A DNA stretch of 33,472 bases from Chitinophaga pinensis. Its GTDB lineage: Bacteria > Bacteroidota > Bacteroidia > AKYH767-A > OLB10. Location: positions 1 to 33,472 of the forward strand of contig CALQOD010000026.1 of NCBI GenBank assembly GCA_943332105.1, given 5' to 3'. Each line of letters opens with the position of its first letter. Within the stretch, counting starts at the first letter, position 1. Positions 15,008-23,991 of the stretch are shown here, piece by piece. The notes under the pieces were generated by a model. The model worked only from the letters and a program-made list of their open reading frames with translations, was not told the origin of the DNA and did no database searches. The position numbers and the translations under genes are program-made.

Positions 15008-15745
15008 TTAATTTTGTTTAGTATTGAAGAATTCTTCGCATATCATTTCTGAAATTTGCCAAACACCTAAAATGTAATTCGTTAAAATAGTTAGTCGGAC
15101 TATTTTTGGAGTTGACTTAACATTCAATTTTATGCGATAATCAATGTGTAGTATGGCCATTTCAGCGTCAAAGTGCCGTATTGAAATCCGAGTGTCTTTT
15201 AAAATCACATTGCCCAGTTTGAATTTAAAGTCGGCTTCTAGCTTTTCCAATAATTGTACACTGTTAATGGTATTGTTGATTTTGAGTAGCTCACTTAAGT
15301 AAGGATATAATGATCGCCATGGCGCTTCAAATAATGTTCTTGAAAAGTCATTAATGAAACCAAATAATTTATTTAGATTAGTATGTAAATAAAATTCAAA
15401 ATCAATTTCTTGTATAAAACTAATCGATAGAATTTTTTTCACAGGAATATCGTTAATTACCCCACTTAATAATCGAAAATAGCATTCGTCGCTGTAGTGG
15501 AATTTCTGATTTATCAGAACTTTCGACTTCTTTAACCGATGTTTTAGTACTGCTAAGTTATCCTTGTTTGTAGAGGCCAAAGCATTTTCATCATAAAGTT
15601 TCGGAAAATTGAGGTATTCACATAAGTTTACCGTTTCGGCAATTTCAAGGCGCTGTTCTACCTGTTGCCATTGCTGTGGACGATACCTGATAAAACGCTT
15701 GACAGCTGGGTTGATTCTGATTTTAATATTTGATGGAGTATGCAT
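15008..15745 (-). CDS. Unrecognised 245-residue protein
   Basis: I do not recognise this protein. The frame is long and opens with ATG. It has no signal peptide, no membrane helix and no metal-binding cysteine or histidine cluster. The N-terminal 60 residues are basic (IKIRINPAVKRFIRYRPQQW) and could bind nucleic acid. The middle is helical with many Leu and Lys. The last 60 residues alternate polar and hydrophobic (ISIRHFDAEMAILHIDYRIK), which suggests antiparallel beta strands. It stands alone, with gaps of about 230 and 330 bases on its two sides, and lacks a good promoter match (CGAAAGTA at 15766-15773 differs by one base). That isolation, in a very AT-rich stretch, is unlike its core-gene neighbours, so it may be lineage specific. 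Confidence 0.65.
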   Translation of the reverse strand: MHTPSNIKIRINPAVKRFIRYRPQQWQQVEQRLEIAETVNLCEYLNFPKLYDENALASTNKDNLAVLKHRLKKSKVLINQKFHYSDECYFRLLSGVINDIPVKKILSISFIQEIDFEFYLHTNLNKLFGFINDFSRTLFEAPWRSLYPYLSELLKINNTINSVQLLEKLEADFKFKLGNVILKDTRISIRHFDAEMAILHIDYRIKLNVKSTPKIVRLTILTNYILGVWQISEMICEEFFNTKQN

Positions 15746-16077
15746 AATTTCGATTGAATGAAAAGCGAAAGTATATTCACCAACCGCTATAAGTCGGTAA
15801 CAAATGGATGTAATTGTTTATTTATGTCGGCTCTTGCCTATTTACGATCTTAAAAAATACTTAGTTAAATCCTTTTTTGCACTCAATAATTGAATTAGGT
15901 AAAGGTGTTTATCTATTTAATTTCTTTATTGGTTGGTTTGTTATTATTTTTTTTTATTTTTAAGTGGATAATTAATTGGAACATATTACAATGAAAAAAT
16001 AGTAAGATTCCATTTGATTTAATGACTTTTTATTTCTAAAAAAACGGATATTTCCTCCCTTATAAAAAATAATAATA
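15746..16077. other. AT-rich intergenic gap of 332 bases
   Basis: The gap separates two divergently transcribed genes. I see no full promoter, hairpin terminator, tRNA or credible small coding frame, only poly-T/poly-A runs. It should hold the start signals for both neighbours, which are therefore not of the clear TTG/TAnnTTTG type. Confidence 0.6.
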
Positions 16078-16797
16078 ATGAAAGCAATATGGTATGAGGC
16101 AGAAATTTTCGATATAATCGATGAATCGCCTAAAGTAAAACGCTTCTGGTTCCGAATGCCCCCTGAAGCAAATTTTAGCTTTAAAGCTGGACAATTTGTG
16201 ATGCTTGATTTACCAATTCAAGCCAAGTACACAAACCGTAGTTATTCAATATCATCTGCTCCAACTGATGATTCTACTTTTGAATTATGCATTGTTTTAA
16301 AAGAGGATGGTATAGGGACAACATGGGTTTGGGAAAATATCAAAGTAGGAAGTAAAATAAAAACAGCCGGACCATTAGGCAAATTTATTTTGCCTGAAGT
16401 AATTGATAAAGATATATGCTTTATTTGCACAGGAACAGGCATTGCCCCATTGCGCAGTCAATTGATGGAGATTTTTAACAAAAACATTCCCCACAAAGAC
16501 ATTTATATGATTTTTGGAAACCGAATAATTTCTGATGTACTCTATAGAAAAGAAATGGAAGAACTTGAAGCAGAGCATCCTGAGTTTCACTTTATTCCAG
16601 TGTTGTCTCGTGAAACTCCTGAAACATGGAAACACCTTGGTTATGTACATAAATATTATTTAGATTTATACGGAGATAAACAAAAACCCGTAATGTTTTA
16701 CATATGTGGTTGGAGCAGTATGGTACGCGAAGCACGCGACAAACTGAAAGAACTTGGTTTTACAAAAGATGAATTAAAATTTGAATTATATGATTAA
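16078..16797 (+). CDS. Ferredoxin-NADP reductase-like flavoenzyme
   Basis: A 239-residue FAD and NAD(P)H oxidoreductase of the ferredoxin reductase fold. The N-terminal beta barrel (1-100) has the FAD-binding RxYS motif as NRSYSISSA. The NAD(P) domain (105-239) has CTGTGIAPLRSQL and the C-terminal YICGWSSMVREARDKL. There is no 2Fe-2S ferredoxin domain, so a separate partner protein is needed. The family covers ferredoxin/flavodoxin reductases, phenol hydroxylase reductase components and NADH:flavin reductases. The partner cannot be named from context because the gene is single and its neighbours are unrelated. Confidence 0.88.
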   Translation: MKAIWYEAEIFDIIDESPKVKRFWFRMPPEANFSFKAGQFVMLDLPIQAKYTNRSYSISSAPTDDSTFELCIVLKEDGIGTTWVWENIKVGSKIKTAGPLGKFILPEVIDKDICFICTGTGIAPLRSQLMEIFNKNIPHKDIYMIFGNRIISDVLYRKEMEELEAEHPEFHFIPVLSRETPETWKHLGYVHKYYLDLYGDKQKPVMFYICGWSSMVREARDKLKELGFTKDELKFELYD

Positions 16798-16948
16798 AAC
16801 TATTTCAAGAATTATTTTAGGGGTTTAATCTTACAAATAGCTATTTGAAAAAGTATGTTTCACAGTAATACAAAATGGCGAAGCAAGTTGATTGAAACAA
16901 AGAAATTTCATTTCATAAAATTTGATTAAAGAAAATATTTTTTACTAA

Positions 16949-17794
16949 TTACTTTGCGAAGTAACTCAAAATATGAGTCATCCGGTCTTTCAGTTCAGTT
17001 CTAGGAACAATCATATCAAGGAAACCATGTTCTAAAACGAATTCTGATGTTTGGAATCCTTTAGGTAAGTCTTTACCAATTGTTTCTTTAACCACACGAG
17101 GACCAGCGAATCCAATTAAAGCAGCCGGTTCTGCAATATTTAAATCGCCTAACATGGCAAATGAAGCGGTAACGCCTCCTGTTGTTGGATCAGTTAAAAA
17201 AGAAATATATGGTAATTTTGCGTCAGATAATCGAGTAAGTTTTGCAGATGTTTTAGCCATTTGCATTAATGATAATGCTGCTTCCATCATTCTTGCCCCG
17301 CCCGATTTTGAAATCATTAAAAATGGAGTCTTATGTTCTATTGAATAATCTATAGCTCTTGCAATCTTTTCTCCCATTACAGAACCCATTGAGCCACCAA
17401 TAAATTTAAAATCCATGCAGGCAATTGTTAGAGGATAGCCACCACATTTGCCGGATGCCGTACGAACAGCGTCTTTTAAGCCCGTCTTTTTCTGATTATC
17501 AACTAGTCGGTCTGAATATTTTTTTGTGTCCGAAAAGTTAAGTGGATCGGCAGAAGTCATGGATGCATTAAATTCTTCAAATTGGTTCTCGTCAAACAAT
17601 AGATAAAAATATTCTTCAGATCCAATTCGCTCGTGGTAAGTGCATTTTATGCATACCCAATGATTGGCTTCGTGTTCTTGCGTTGGTTGAATGTTTTTAC
17701 AAGCGGGACACTTATACCATAATCCTTCAGGTGTTTCTTTCTTTTCACTGGTAGAAGTAGTAATCCCTTCCTTAATTCTATTAAACCAACTCAT
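16949..17794 (-). CDS. accD: Acetyl-CoA carboxylase carboxyltransferase subunit beta
   Basis: Transfers the carboxyl group from carboxybiotin to acetyl-CoA to make malonyl-CoA, the first step of fatty acid synthesis, as part of an alpha2-beta2 complex with AccA. The 281-residue protein starts [11 protein letters not shown] and carries the N-terminal zinc ribbon CPAC...CIKC (residues 29-53). The crotonase-like core has [33 protein letters not shown] and [16 protein letters not shown]. It lies 24 bases downstream of the aldolase gene on the same strand and is probably transcribed with it, which would link carbon flow through glycolysis to lipid synthesis. Confidence 0.97.
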   Translation of the reverse strand: MSWFNRIKEGITTSTSEKKETPEGLWYKCPACKNIQPTQEHEANHWVCIKCTYHERIGSEEYFYLLFDENQFEEFNASMTSADPLNFSDTKKYSDRLVDNQKKTGLKDAVRTASGKCGGYPLTIACMDFKFIGGSMGSVMGEKIARAIDYSIEHKTPFLMISKSGGARMMEAALSLMQMAKTSAKLTRLSDAKLPYISFLTDPTTGGVTASFAMLGDLNIAEPAALIGFAGPRVVKETIGKDLPKGFQTSEFVLEHGFLDMIVPRTELKDRMTHILSYFAK

Positions 17795-17818
17795 ATTATT
17801 TGAATTTGAGATTATTAA

Positions 17819-18877
17819 TTAAGCAATTGTAATTTCATTAGCCAGATATACATCCTGAATTGCATTTAGCATTTGAATACCTTCGATGAAAGGTTTTTGA
17901 AATGCCTTTCTTCCTGAAATCAACCCTTGTCCACCTGCACGTTTGTTAACTACTGCAGTAGTCACCGCTTCAGCCATATCTGATGCTCCCTTACTTTCGC
18001 CACCTGAGTTTATTAAACCCATACGTCCCATATAGCAATTTGCTACCTGGTAACGAGCTAAATCAATTGGATGGTTTGTTGTTAGTTCATCGTAAACCTT
18101 CTTGTGCGTCTTGCCAAAATTAACGGCTGTATATCCGCCGTTGTTAGTTGGAAGCTTTTGTTTGATAATATCTGCCTGTATGGTAACTCCTAAATGATTT
18201 GCTTGCCCTGTTAAATCTGCTGAGGTGTGATAGTCAACACCGTCCTTTTTGAATGCATTATTGCGAGTATAGCACCATAATATTGTTGCCATACCTAATT
18301 CGTGTGCGCGCTCAAAGGCTTGTGCTACTTCAATAATTTGACGTGATGTCTCTTCCGAACCGAAGTAAATAGTGGCTCCAACTGCAGCAGCTCCAATGTT
18401 CCATGCTTCATCAACTGATCCGAACATAATCTGATCGAACTTATTTGGATAGCTTAAGAACTCATTGTGGTTTATCTTCACAATGAATGGGATTTTATGA
18501 GCATATTTTCTGGAAACAGAAGCTAAAGCTCCATAAGTAGAAGCAACTGCATTACAACCTCCTTCAATTGCTAATTTAACAATGTTTTCAGGGTCGAAGA
18601 ACATAGGATTTGGTGCGAATGATGCTCCTGCTGAATGTTCAATTCCCTGATCAACTGGTAAAATACTTAAGTACCCTGTTCCTGCTAATCGTCCGTGATT
18701 ATAAAGTGTTTCAATACTTCTTATTACTTGATTACTACGGTTACTAGGTATGAAAATCCTGTCTGTAAAATCTGGACCTGGTAAATGAATTTGATCTTTA
18801 GTAATTGTATTACATACGTGAGTTAAAAGTGAGTCAGCATCCTGACCTAATAATTCAGTAATTTTTTGCAACGACAT
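17819..18877 (-). CDS. Class I fructose-bisphosphate aldolase (DhnA/FbaB type)
   Basis: Splits fructose 1,6-bisphosphate into the two triose phosphates through a Schiff base, without metal. I chose the ATG at 18877 (352 residues, starting [10 protein letters not shown]). The longer frame from 18937 would start inside the preceding gene and cross the promoter at 18908-18937. Family motifs are [11 protein letters not shown] (residues 72-82), KINHNEFL, and [15 protein letters not shown], where Lys239 is the likely Schiff-base lysine. The C-terminal INSGGESKG and [10 protein letters not shown] bind phosphate. It feeds the GAPDH encoded at the left of the window. It has its own promoter and is followed at 24 bases by accD. 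Confidence 0.93.
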   Translation of the reverse strand: MSLQKITELLGQDADSLLTHVCNTITKDQIHLPGPDFTDRIFIPSNRSNQVIRSIETLYNHGRLAGTGYLSILPVDQGIEHSAGASFAPNPMFFDPENIVKLAIEGGCNAVASTYGALASVSRKYAHKIPFIVKINHNEFLSYPNKFDQIMFGSVDEAWNIGAAAVGATIYFGSEETSRQIIEVAQAFERAHELGMATILWCYTRNNAFKKDGVDYHTSADLTGQANHLGVTIQADIIKQKLPTNNGGYTAVNFGKTHKKVYDELTTNHPIDLARYQVANCYMGRMGLINSGGESKGASDMAEAVTTAVVNKRAGGQGLISGRKAFQKPFIEGIQMLNAIQDVYLANEITIA

Positions 18878-18907
18878 ATTGAATCTTTGTTTAGGATAAT
18901 TTGAAAA

Positions 18908-18937
18908 CAAAACTAACAAAAAATGGCGTATCACCAA
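18908..18937 (-). promoter_or_regulatory. Promoter of the aldolase-accD pair
   Basis: On the minus strand TTG (18937-18935), 19 bases, then TAGTTTTG (18915-18908). The -33 part lies in the last codons of the WbqC-like gene. The leader to the aldolase ATG would be about 25-30 bases. Confidence 0.75.
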
Positions 18938-19530
18938 TCACTTGTAAGCGAGCCACAATTAGCTAAGAAATCCAATGCGCTTAAATTCGGTACAAATGGG
19001 TGTTTGTAGGAAAAAACCTGGTTATATTTATTTAGTTCAGCTTCTTTAATCAAAATAGGTGAATAACTATGATTATCAGAAAGTTTTCGAAAATCGTGGA
19101 GGATATCAGGCGATTTTTTATCTGTATTAATCGATGTTTTGATCTTTAACTTTTTAATCATTAAGGCCAATAGCATTTGATTCAAGTCCACCAAAAAAGT
19201 AGGTTTTTTATCATAAATAGGCCACAGATCATCTTTAATGAATTCAAAAAATGGTGCTGTGTTCAAGGCAGCTTCTAGTGCTCCCTTATGAACTTTAGTC
19301 CAAGATTGACTATTGTCAATTTTACAATCATTGGTTAAGGTAACATGCTGCTTGGCAATAACTGGAACACTTAGACATTGAATGCCATTAGGTGATAAAA
19401 TAAAGGTGCGGTTTCTGACAGTTTTCTTTTTCCATGTATCTTCCTCATCAAAGCAAACAGAGCTATAAACAGATACCATTTTGAGGTATTCAAAGGAAGG
19501 CAAGTAAGAAGTATTAAATAAAGCGGACAC
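18931..19530 (-). CDS. WbqC-like family protein
   Basis: A 199-residue protein of the WbqC-like family, first named from O-antigen gene clusters. The molecular function is not established. Recognised by the N-terminal [12 protein letters not shown], the [21 protein letters not shown] segment and the central [20 protein letters not shown]. It has no signal peptide. It begins nine bases after lepB on the same strand. In Bacteroidota the order DUF5683-dapB-lepB-WbqC recurs, so I infer that it belongs to the envelope cluster here. Its last codons carry the -33 box of the downstream aldolase gene. Confidence 0.82.
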   Translation of the reverse strand: MSALFNTSYLPSFEYLKMVSVYSSVCFDEEDTWKKKTVRNRTFILSPNGIQCLSVPVIAKQHVTLTNDCKIDNSQSWTKVHKGALEAALNTAPFFEFIKDDLWPIYDKKPTFLVDLNQMLLALMIKKLKIKTSINTDKKSPDILHDFRKLSDNHSYSPILIKEAELNKYNQVFSYKHPFVPNLSALDFLANCGSLTSDW

Positions 19531-19539
19531 TTAAATTAG

Positions 19540-20640
19540 TTAATCGTTATTCCAATGGATTACTTTAAATAATCTATTCCAGCGAATTTTATTTAAGAAT
19601 CCACCCTCGCTATCAATACTCAACCAAATGAAAACTGCTTTCCCCACGATATGGTCTTCAGGAACAAATCCCCAAAATCTAGAATCAGCGGAGTTGTGAC
19701 GGTTATCACCCATCATGAAATAGTAGTTCATCTTAAAAGTATAAGAAGTAGTTTCTTTGCCATTGATAAAAATTTTCCCGTCTTTTTCTTCAACGGTATT
19801 ATGTTCATATGCAAAAATTACTCTTTGATAGATTGCTAAATTATTTGTGTCAAGGTGAATAGTAGCACCTGCTTTAGGAATGTAAATAGGACCAAAATTG
19901 TCGGTGTTCCATTTATAAAAAGTGTTAAAAGGATAGATATGTCCTTCAAAAAACCCTTTTGGTTGAATAATTGGAATTATAGAACTAACTGCCGAAATCT
20001 TTCTCAATTCGTTTACAGCTTCATCAGTAAGTATTGCCTGATACTCTCCGTTTCCTATTGGTTGGTATTCGTTAACTCCTAACTTTTTCCAAGTTTCTTC
20101 TACTAATCCATAACCAGTAGTTTTAATTGAATAAGTATGCTGGCTACCTTTAGGAATCATATTTTTCTGACTATTCAAATAAACAAAACGATCTATTACT
20201 TGCAAAGTGTCGCCAGGTAATCCCACACAGCGTTTTATATAATGTGTTTGTTTATCCACAGGTCTTTCATCTTCCATCGGATAATTAAATACAACAATAT
20301 CATTATGCTTTACTTCTGAAAAACCAGGTAGTCGATTGTAACCCCATTTTATGGCTTCTGAATAAGATTTACCTCCAATGATAGGTAACTCTTGATGCAC
20401 GAAAGGAAATGATATTGGTGTCATAGGAGTCCTTGCACCATAATGTATTTTGCTTACAAATAGGAAGTCGCCAACCATTAGCGTTCGTTCCATTGATGGA
20501 GTAGGTATTGTAAATGCTTCGAAGAAAAATGTTCGGATGATGGTTGCTGCTACAACTGCAAAAATGATTGCATCAAACCATTCTCTTGATTTACTTTTAG
20601 GTGCATTCGATTTTTTTCCTTGCCAAAATTTCCAATTCAT
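19540..20640 (-). CDS. lepB: Signal peptidase I
   Basis: An inner-membrane serine protease that removes signal peptides from exported proteins. One transmembrane helix lies at residues 22-44. The catalytic Ser49 is in IPTPSMERTL and the general base Lys136 in YIKRCVGLPGD. Box E, MGDNRHNSADSRFWGFV, follows near 316-332. At 366 residues it is longer than many, with an insert of about 130 residues between the Lys box and box E, as usual in Bacteroidota. It lies between dapB (43-base gap) and the WbqC-like gene (nine bases). Many products in this window with N-terminal export signals would be its substrates. Confidence 0.96.
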   Translation of the reverse strand: MNWKFWQGKKSNAPKSKSREWFDAIIFAVVAATIIRTFFFEAFTIPTPSMERTLMVGDFLFVSKIHYGARTPMTPISFPFVHQELPIIGGKSYSEAIKWGYNRLPGFSEVKHNDIVVFNYPMEDERPVDKQTHYIKRCVGLPGDTLQVIDRFVYLNSQKNMIPKGSQHTYSIKTTGYGLVEETWKKLGVNEYQPIGNGEYQAILTDEAVNELRKISAVSSIIPIIQPKGFFEGHIYPFNTFYKWNTDNFGPIYIPKAGATIHLDTNNLAIYQRVIFAYEHNTVEEKDGKIFINGKETTSYTFKMNYYFMMGDNRHNSADSRFWGFVPEDHIVGKAVFIWLSIDSEGGFLNKIRWNRLFKVIHWNND

Positions 20641-20683
20641 AGTGCGTTAAATTATGTCCCTAAATTAAGTATTAAATATGTAT

Positions 20684-21397
20684 TTAACTGAATAAAACAT
20701 CTTTCATAGTATACACGCCCTTTTTTCCAACGATCCATTCTGCTGCATGTAATGCACCTAGTGCAAAGCCGGCTCTTGATTTTGCTTGATGATGTAATTG
20801 AATAATATCAATTTCGGATTCCCATTTTACATCATGCGTTCCAACAACCTCAGGCTCTCGTTTAGCATCAATATAAATGGAATTAGCTTGATTTTCTTCC
20901 AACGTCCATTTCAAATATTCACGATTGTTTTCAATTATTCCGTTTGCTAACGTAACCGCAGTGCCGCTTGGTGTATCCAATTTATGTAAATGATGAATTT
21001 CAGATAGCGAAACGCGATAATCATTATGAGATTGCATCCACTTTGCTAAAATTCTGTTAAGTTCAAACATCATGTTAACACTAACGCTGAAGTTACTTGC
21101 GTACACTAAAGCCCCATTTTTGCTTGTGAATAAATCAGTGATTTTATTTATTTCATCGTACCAGCCAGTAGTACCGCATACAACAGGAACTCCAGCGTTC
21201 AAACATAATTCTAAATTACTCACGGCTGCATCTGGTCGTGTAAACTCGATTACAACATCTGCATCTTTCAATTCATTTAAATCGAATTTGCCAATATTTT
21301 CGTGATTGATTTTAAGTAGGATCGTGTGGCCTTTTGCTATGGCCAGTTGTTCTATTGTTTGTCCCATTTTACCAGTACCAATCAATGCAATTTTCAT
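20684..21397 (-). CDS. dapB: 4-hydroxy-tetrahydrodipicolinate reductase
   Basis: Reduces the dapA product to tetrahydrodipicolinate in the lysine/diaminopimelate pathway. I chose the ATG at 21397 (237 residues, MKIALIGTGKMGQ); a GTG codon just before it is a less likely start. The nucleotide-binding GTGKMGQ is at residues 7-13. VVIEFTRPDA and CGTTGW bind cofactor, and the catalytic EIHHLHKLDTPSGTA follows. The C-terminal FALGALHAAEW closes the fold. It lies four bases after DUF5683 and 43 before lepB in the trxB-led run. Its pathway partner dapF is 16 kb away in another operon. Confidence 0.96.
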   Translation of the reverse strand: MKIALIGTGKMGQTIEQLAIAKGHTILLKINHENIGKFDLNELKDADVVIEFTRPDAAVSNLELCLNAGVPVVCGTTGWYDEINKITDLFTSKNGALVYASNFSVSVNMMFELNRILAKWMQSHNDYRVSLSEIHHLHKLDTPSGTAVTLANGIIENNREYLKWTLEENQANSIYIDAKREPEVVGTHDVKWESEIDIIQLHHQAKSRAGFALGALHAAEWIVGKKGVYTMKDVLFS

Positions 21398-21400
21398 CAC

Positions 21401-21934
21401 TTAAAAGTTTAATATTAGTTTTAATTCAGAATGTGGAGGACGGTTAGCAAATGATGGTAGAATACTCGGTTCAATTATAAAGGTTAGATTATCATCAACA
21501 TTAAAAGTAAATAAATGAGCATCTACATGAGCATCAATAATGTTTAAAACATAAACAATTGTTGCAGCAGCAAATGATAAATCACGGTTTCTACGATAAC
21601 CATCACTTAGAATTCTTAGGTTGTCGCTACTGATTTCTGTATAAAGTTCGTTAGTACTATCGGTATCGTATCTACGCAAAAGAGCCTCGTTGTATTTTTT
21701 ATAATTACTGTTATTATGATTAATGTAATAAGCAGTAGCTCCTAAACCAGCATAAACAAGTGGAAGTTTCCAGTATTTACGGTTGTAAACTTGTCCTGCA
21801 CCTGGTAAAATCGCTGATAAGATGGTTGCTTTTCTAACCGAATGAATTCTTGCGGTAGAATCAATAGGCGTCTGCGCATCACAAACTACGTAACACAGAA
21901 AAAAAATCGCAAAAAAGAAAATTCTTTTTATCAT
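21401..21934 (-). CDS. DUF5683 family membrane-associated protein
   Basis: A 177-residue protein of a Bacteroidota family without known function. It has a signal peptide (residues 1-20, ending CDAQ). The conserved SAILPGAGQVYNRKYWKLP at about 41-59 and the following LVYAGLGATAYYIN form a hydrophobic hairpin, and another hydrophobic segment lies at about 121-136. The C-terminus is beta-rich. Similar proteins usually stand beside dapB and lepB, so a role in envelope assembly is a reasonable inference but not shown. It starts nine bases after trxB and ends four bases before dapB. Confidence 0.82.
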   Translation of the reverse strand: MIKRIFFFAIFFLCYVVCDAQTPIDSTARIHSVRKATILSAILPGAGQVYNRKYWKLPLVYAGLGATAYYINHNNSNYKKYNEALLRRYDTDSTNELYTEISSDNLRILSDGYRRNRDLSFAAATIVYVLNIIDAHVDAHLFTFNVDDNLTFIIEPSILPSFANRPPHSELKLILNF

Positions 21935-21943
21935 GTATTAGAT

Positions 21944-22882
21944 TTAATGAATTCCTTTTGCGGCAAGCCATCGTTCAGCATCTAAAGCAGCCATGCAACC
22001 ACTTCCTGCGGCTGTTACAGCCTGGCGGTAAATATGATCTTGAACATCACCCGAAGCGAAAACGCCTTCAGCAGTTGTATAAGTACTTCCTGGTTTCGTT
22101 ACTATATATCCGTTAGTATCAAGATCTAGCGCACCTTTAAATATTTGTGTATTGGGATCATGTCCGATAGCAACAAAAAATCCAGTAATTGCAATTTCTT
22201 TTTCTTCTCCTGTTTGATTGTTTTTTACTCTTACACCAGAAACAGATTGCTCACCTAATATTTCTACCGTCTCATGATTATAAAGTATTTCAATATTTGG
22301 CGTATTTTCTACTCTGTGAATCATTGTCTTACTCGCTCTCATTTCACCTTTCCTAACAAGCATTGTAACCTTTTTACATAATTTTGCGAGGTAAGAAGCT
22401 TCTTCCGCTGCTGTATCTCCAGCACCAACAATAGCAACATCTTGACCTCTAAAAAAGAATCCATCACAAACAGCACAAGCACTAACACCAAAGCCATTTA
22501 ATCTTTTTTCTGAATCAAGTCCAAGCCACTTTGCGCTCGCACCTGTTGCAATAATTACTGCATCCGCTTCAATCGTATGCTTTTCATCCACAACAACTTT
22601 TTTAGGATGACTAGTAAAATCAACGGATGTTGCATATCCAAAACGGATATCAGCACCAAAGCGCTTTGCTTGCTTTTCAAAATCAATCATCATTTCCGGA
22701 CCTTGAACACCTTCTGGGTATCCAGGATAGTTTTCTACTTCAGTAGTAATTGTTAATTGGCCTCCTGGTTGTAATCCCTGATATAAAACGGGTTTTAAAT
22801 CTGCACGTGCTGCATAAATAGCAGCAGTATATCCTGCAGGCCCAGAGCCTATTATTAAGAGTTTTACTTTTTCAGTTGTCAT
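21944..22882 (-). CDS. trxB: Thioredoxin reductase
   Basis: A flavoenzyme that uses NADPH to reduce thioredoxin, which keeps cytoplasmic thiols reduced. The 312-residue length is typical. FAD-binding GSGPAGYTAA lies at residues 12-21 and the redox-active pair Cys136-AV-Cys139 in SACAVCDGFFF. NADP-binding GAGDTAAEEA follows at about 153-162, and the C-terminal FAD motif ASGDVQDHIYRQAVTAAGSG near 276-295. It leads the run trxB-DUF5683-dapB-lepB-WbqC, with a -7 box 32 bases upstream. Confidence 0.97.
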   Translation of the reverse strand: MTTEKVKLLIIGSGPAGYTAAIYAARADLKPVLYQGLQPGGQLTITTEVENYPGYPEGVQGPEMMIDFEKQAKRFGADIRFGYATSVDFTSHPKKVVVDEKHTIEADAVIIATGASAKWLGLDSEKRLNGFGVSACAVCDGFFFRGQDVAIVGAGDTAAEEASYLAKLCKKVTMLVRKGEMRASKTMIHRVENTPNIEILYNHETVEILGEQSVSGVRVKNNQTGEEKEIAITGFFVAIGHDPNTQIFKGALDLDTNGYIVTKPGSTYTTAEGVFASGDVQDHIYRQAVTAAGSGCMAALDAERWLAAKGIH

Positions 22883-22913
22883 TGATTTAATTCAATAATT
22901 TATTTATGTTATA

Positions 22914-22921
22914 CAAATGTA
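22914..22921 (-). promoter_or_regulatory. -7 element of the trxB operon
   Basis: On the minus strand TACATTTG fits TAnnTTTG and ends 32 bases before the trxB ATG. No TTG lies at the -33 distance. Confidence 0.55.
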
Positions 22922-23006
22922 TAGGCTTATCAACCAGAATTGCGAATTGTTAAATAATTCAGTTAATAAGTAGTATGCTGCATCCTAATTATAAGAAACG
23001 GATTAT

Positions 23007-23978
23007 TTAGGCATTAAGTAAATTCTCGATAATATTCTCAACAGAAACGCCTTCAGCCTCTGCTTTAAAATTCTTCACAATACGATGACGTAAAATTGAA
23101 GGAGCAATGGCTTTCACATCTTCGATATCCGGTGAATACTTACCATGCAATACTGCATGACATTTAGCTCCTACAACTAAAAATTGAGATGCTCGAGGGC
23201 CAGCACCCCAGCTAATGTATTCATTAGTGATAGAAGCCGCCATTGCAGTATTAGGTCTTGTTTTAGATGTTAATTTAACTGCATATTCAAGTACATTATC
23301 TGGCACAGGTATTCTTCTTATTAATTGCTGGAAATAAAGAATTTCTTCTGCGCTGATAATATTTTTTAATTCAGGATTATAATTTCCTGTTGTATTTTTT
23401 ACAATCATAATTTCTTCCTGAAGGGTAGGGTAGTCTAAAGTCACATTAAACATGAATCGATCTAACTGCGCTTCTGGAAGAGGATAGGTTCCTTCTTGTT
23501 CTATTGGATTTTGAGTTGCCAATACGAAGAATGGCGATGGTAACTCATACCGTTTTCCTGCTGTAGTTACAGCTCTCTCTTGCATCGCCTCTAACAAAGC
23601 TGATTGCGTCTTAGGAGGAGTACGGTTTATTTCATCTGCAAGAATGATATTTGAAAACAAAGGACCTTTAACAAATTTAAATTGTCTGTTTTCATCTAGA
23701 ATTTCTGTTCCAATAATATCACTCGGCATCAAATCGGGTGTAAACTGTATTCTGTTATAGCTTAAACCTAATACGCTGGCAATAGTATTTACTAATAAAG
23801 TTTTAGCAAGTCCAGGAACACCAACTAATAAACAGTGGCCATTGCAGAATATTGAAATCAATGAGTCTTGAACAACCTGGTCCTGTCCTACAATTACTTT
23901 TCCGATTTCTGCTCTTAGTTCTGCGTAAGTTTGTCTTAAGGCATCAACGGCTTCCACATCCGAAGAAAATGTTTTCAT
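23007..23978 (-). CDS. MoxR-family AAA+ ATPase
   Basis: An ATPase of the MoxR/RavA type, chaperone-like proteins often tied to envelope maturation or stress. I chose the ATG at 23978 (323 residues, MKTFSSDVEAVDAL), which lies 13 bases past the stop of the upstream gene. The longer frame would overlap that gene. Walker A is GVPGLAKT (53-60), Walker B IILADEINR (111-119), and the sensor ATQNP (154-158). The lid domain near the C-terminus has GAGPRASQFL. In other Bacteroidota a MoxR gene often precedes DUF58 and von Willebrand factor A genes; here trxB follows instead, so this looks like a solitary MoxR attached to the isomerase operon. Confidence 0.92.
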   Translation of the reverse strand: MKTFSSDVEAVDALRQTYAELRAEIGKVIVGQDQVVQDSLISIFCNGHCLLVGVPGLAKTLLVNTIASVLGLSYNRIQFTPDLMPSDIIGTEILDENRQFKFVKGPLFSNIILADEINRTPPKTQSALLEAMQERAVTTAGKRYELPSPFFVLATQNPIEQEGTYPLPEAQLDRFMFNVTLDYPTLQEEIMIVKNTTGNYNPELKNIISAEEILYFQQLIRRIPVPDNVLEYAVKLTSKTRPNTAMAASITNEYISWGAGPRASQFLVVGAKCHAVLHGKYSPDIEDVKAIAPSILRHRIVKNFKAEAEGVSVENIIENLLNA

Positions 23979-23991
23979 AGTTTTATAAATA

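Noticed and set aside
16855-16929. A 24-codon frame after the flavoenzyme gene
   Set aside because: Too short, with no promoter and no recognisable product; expected by chance in AT-rich sequence.
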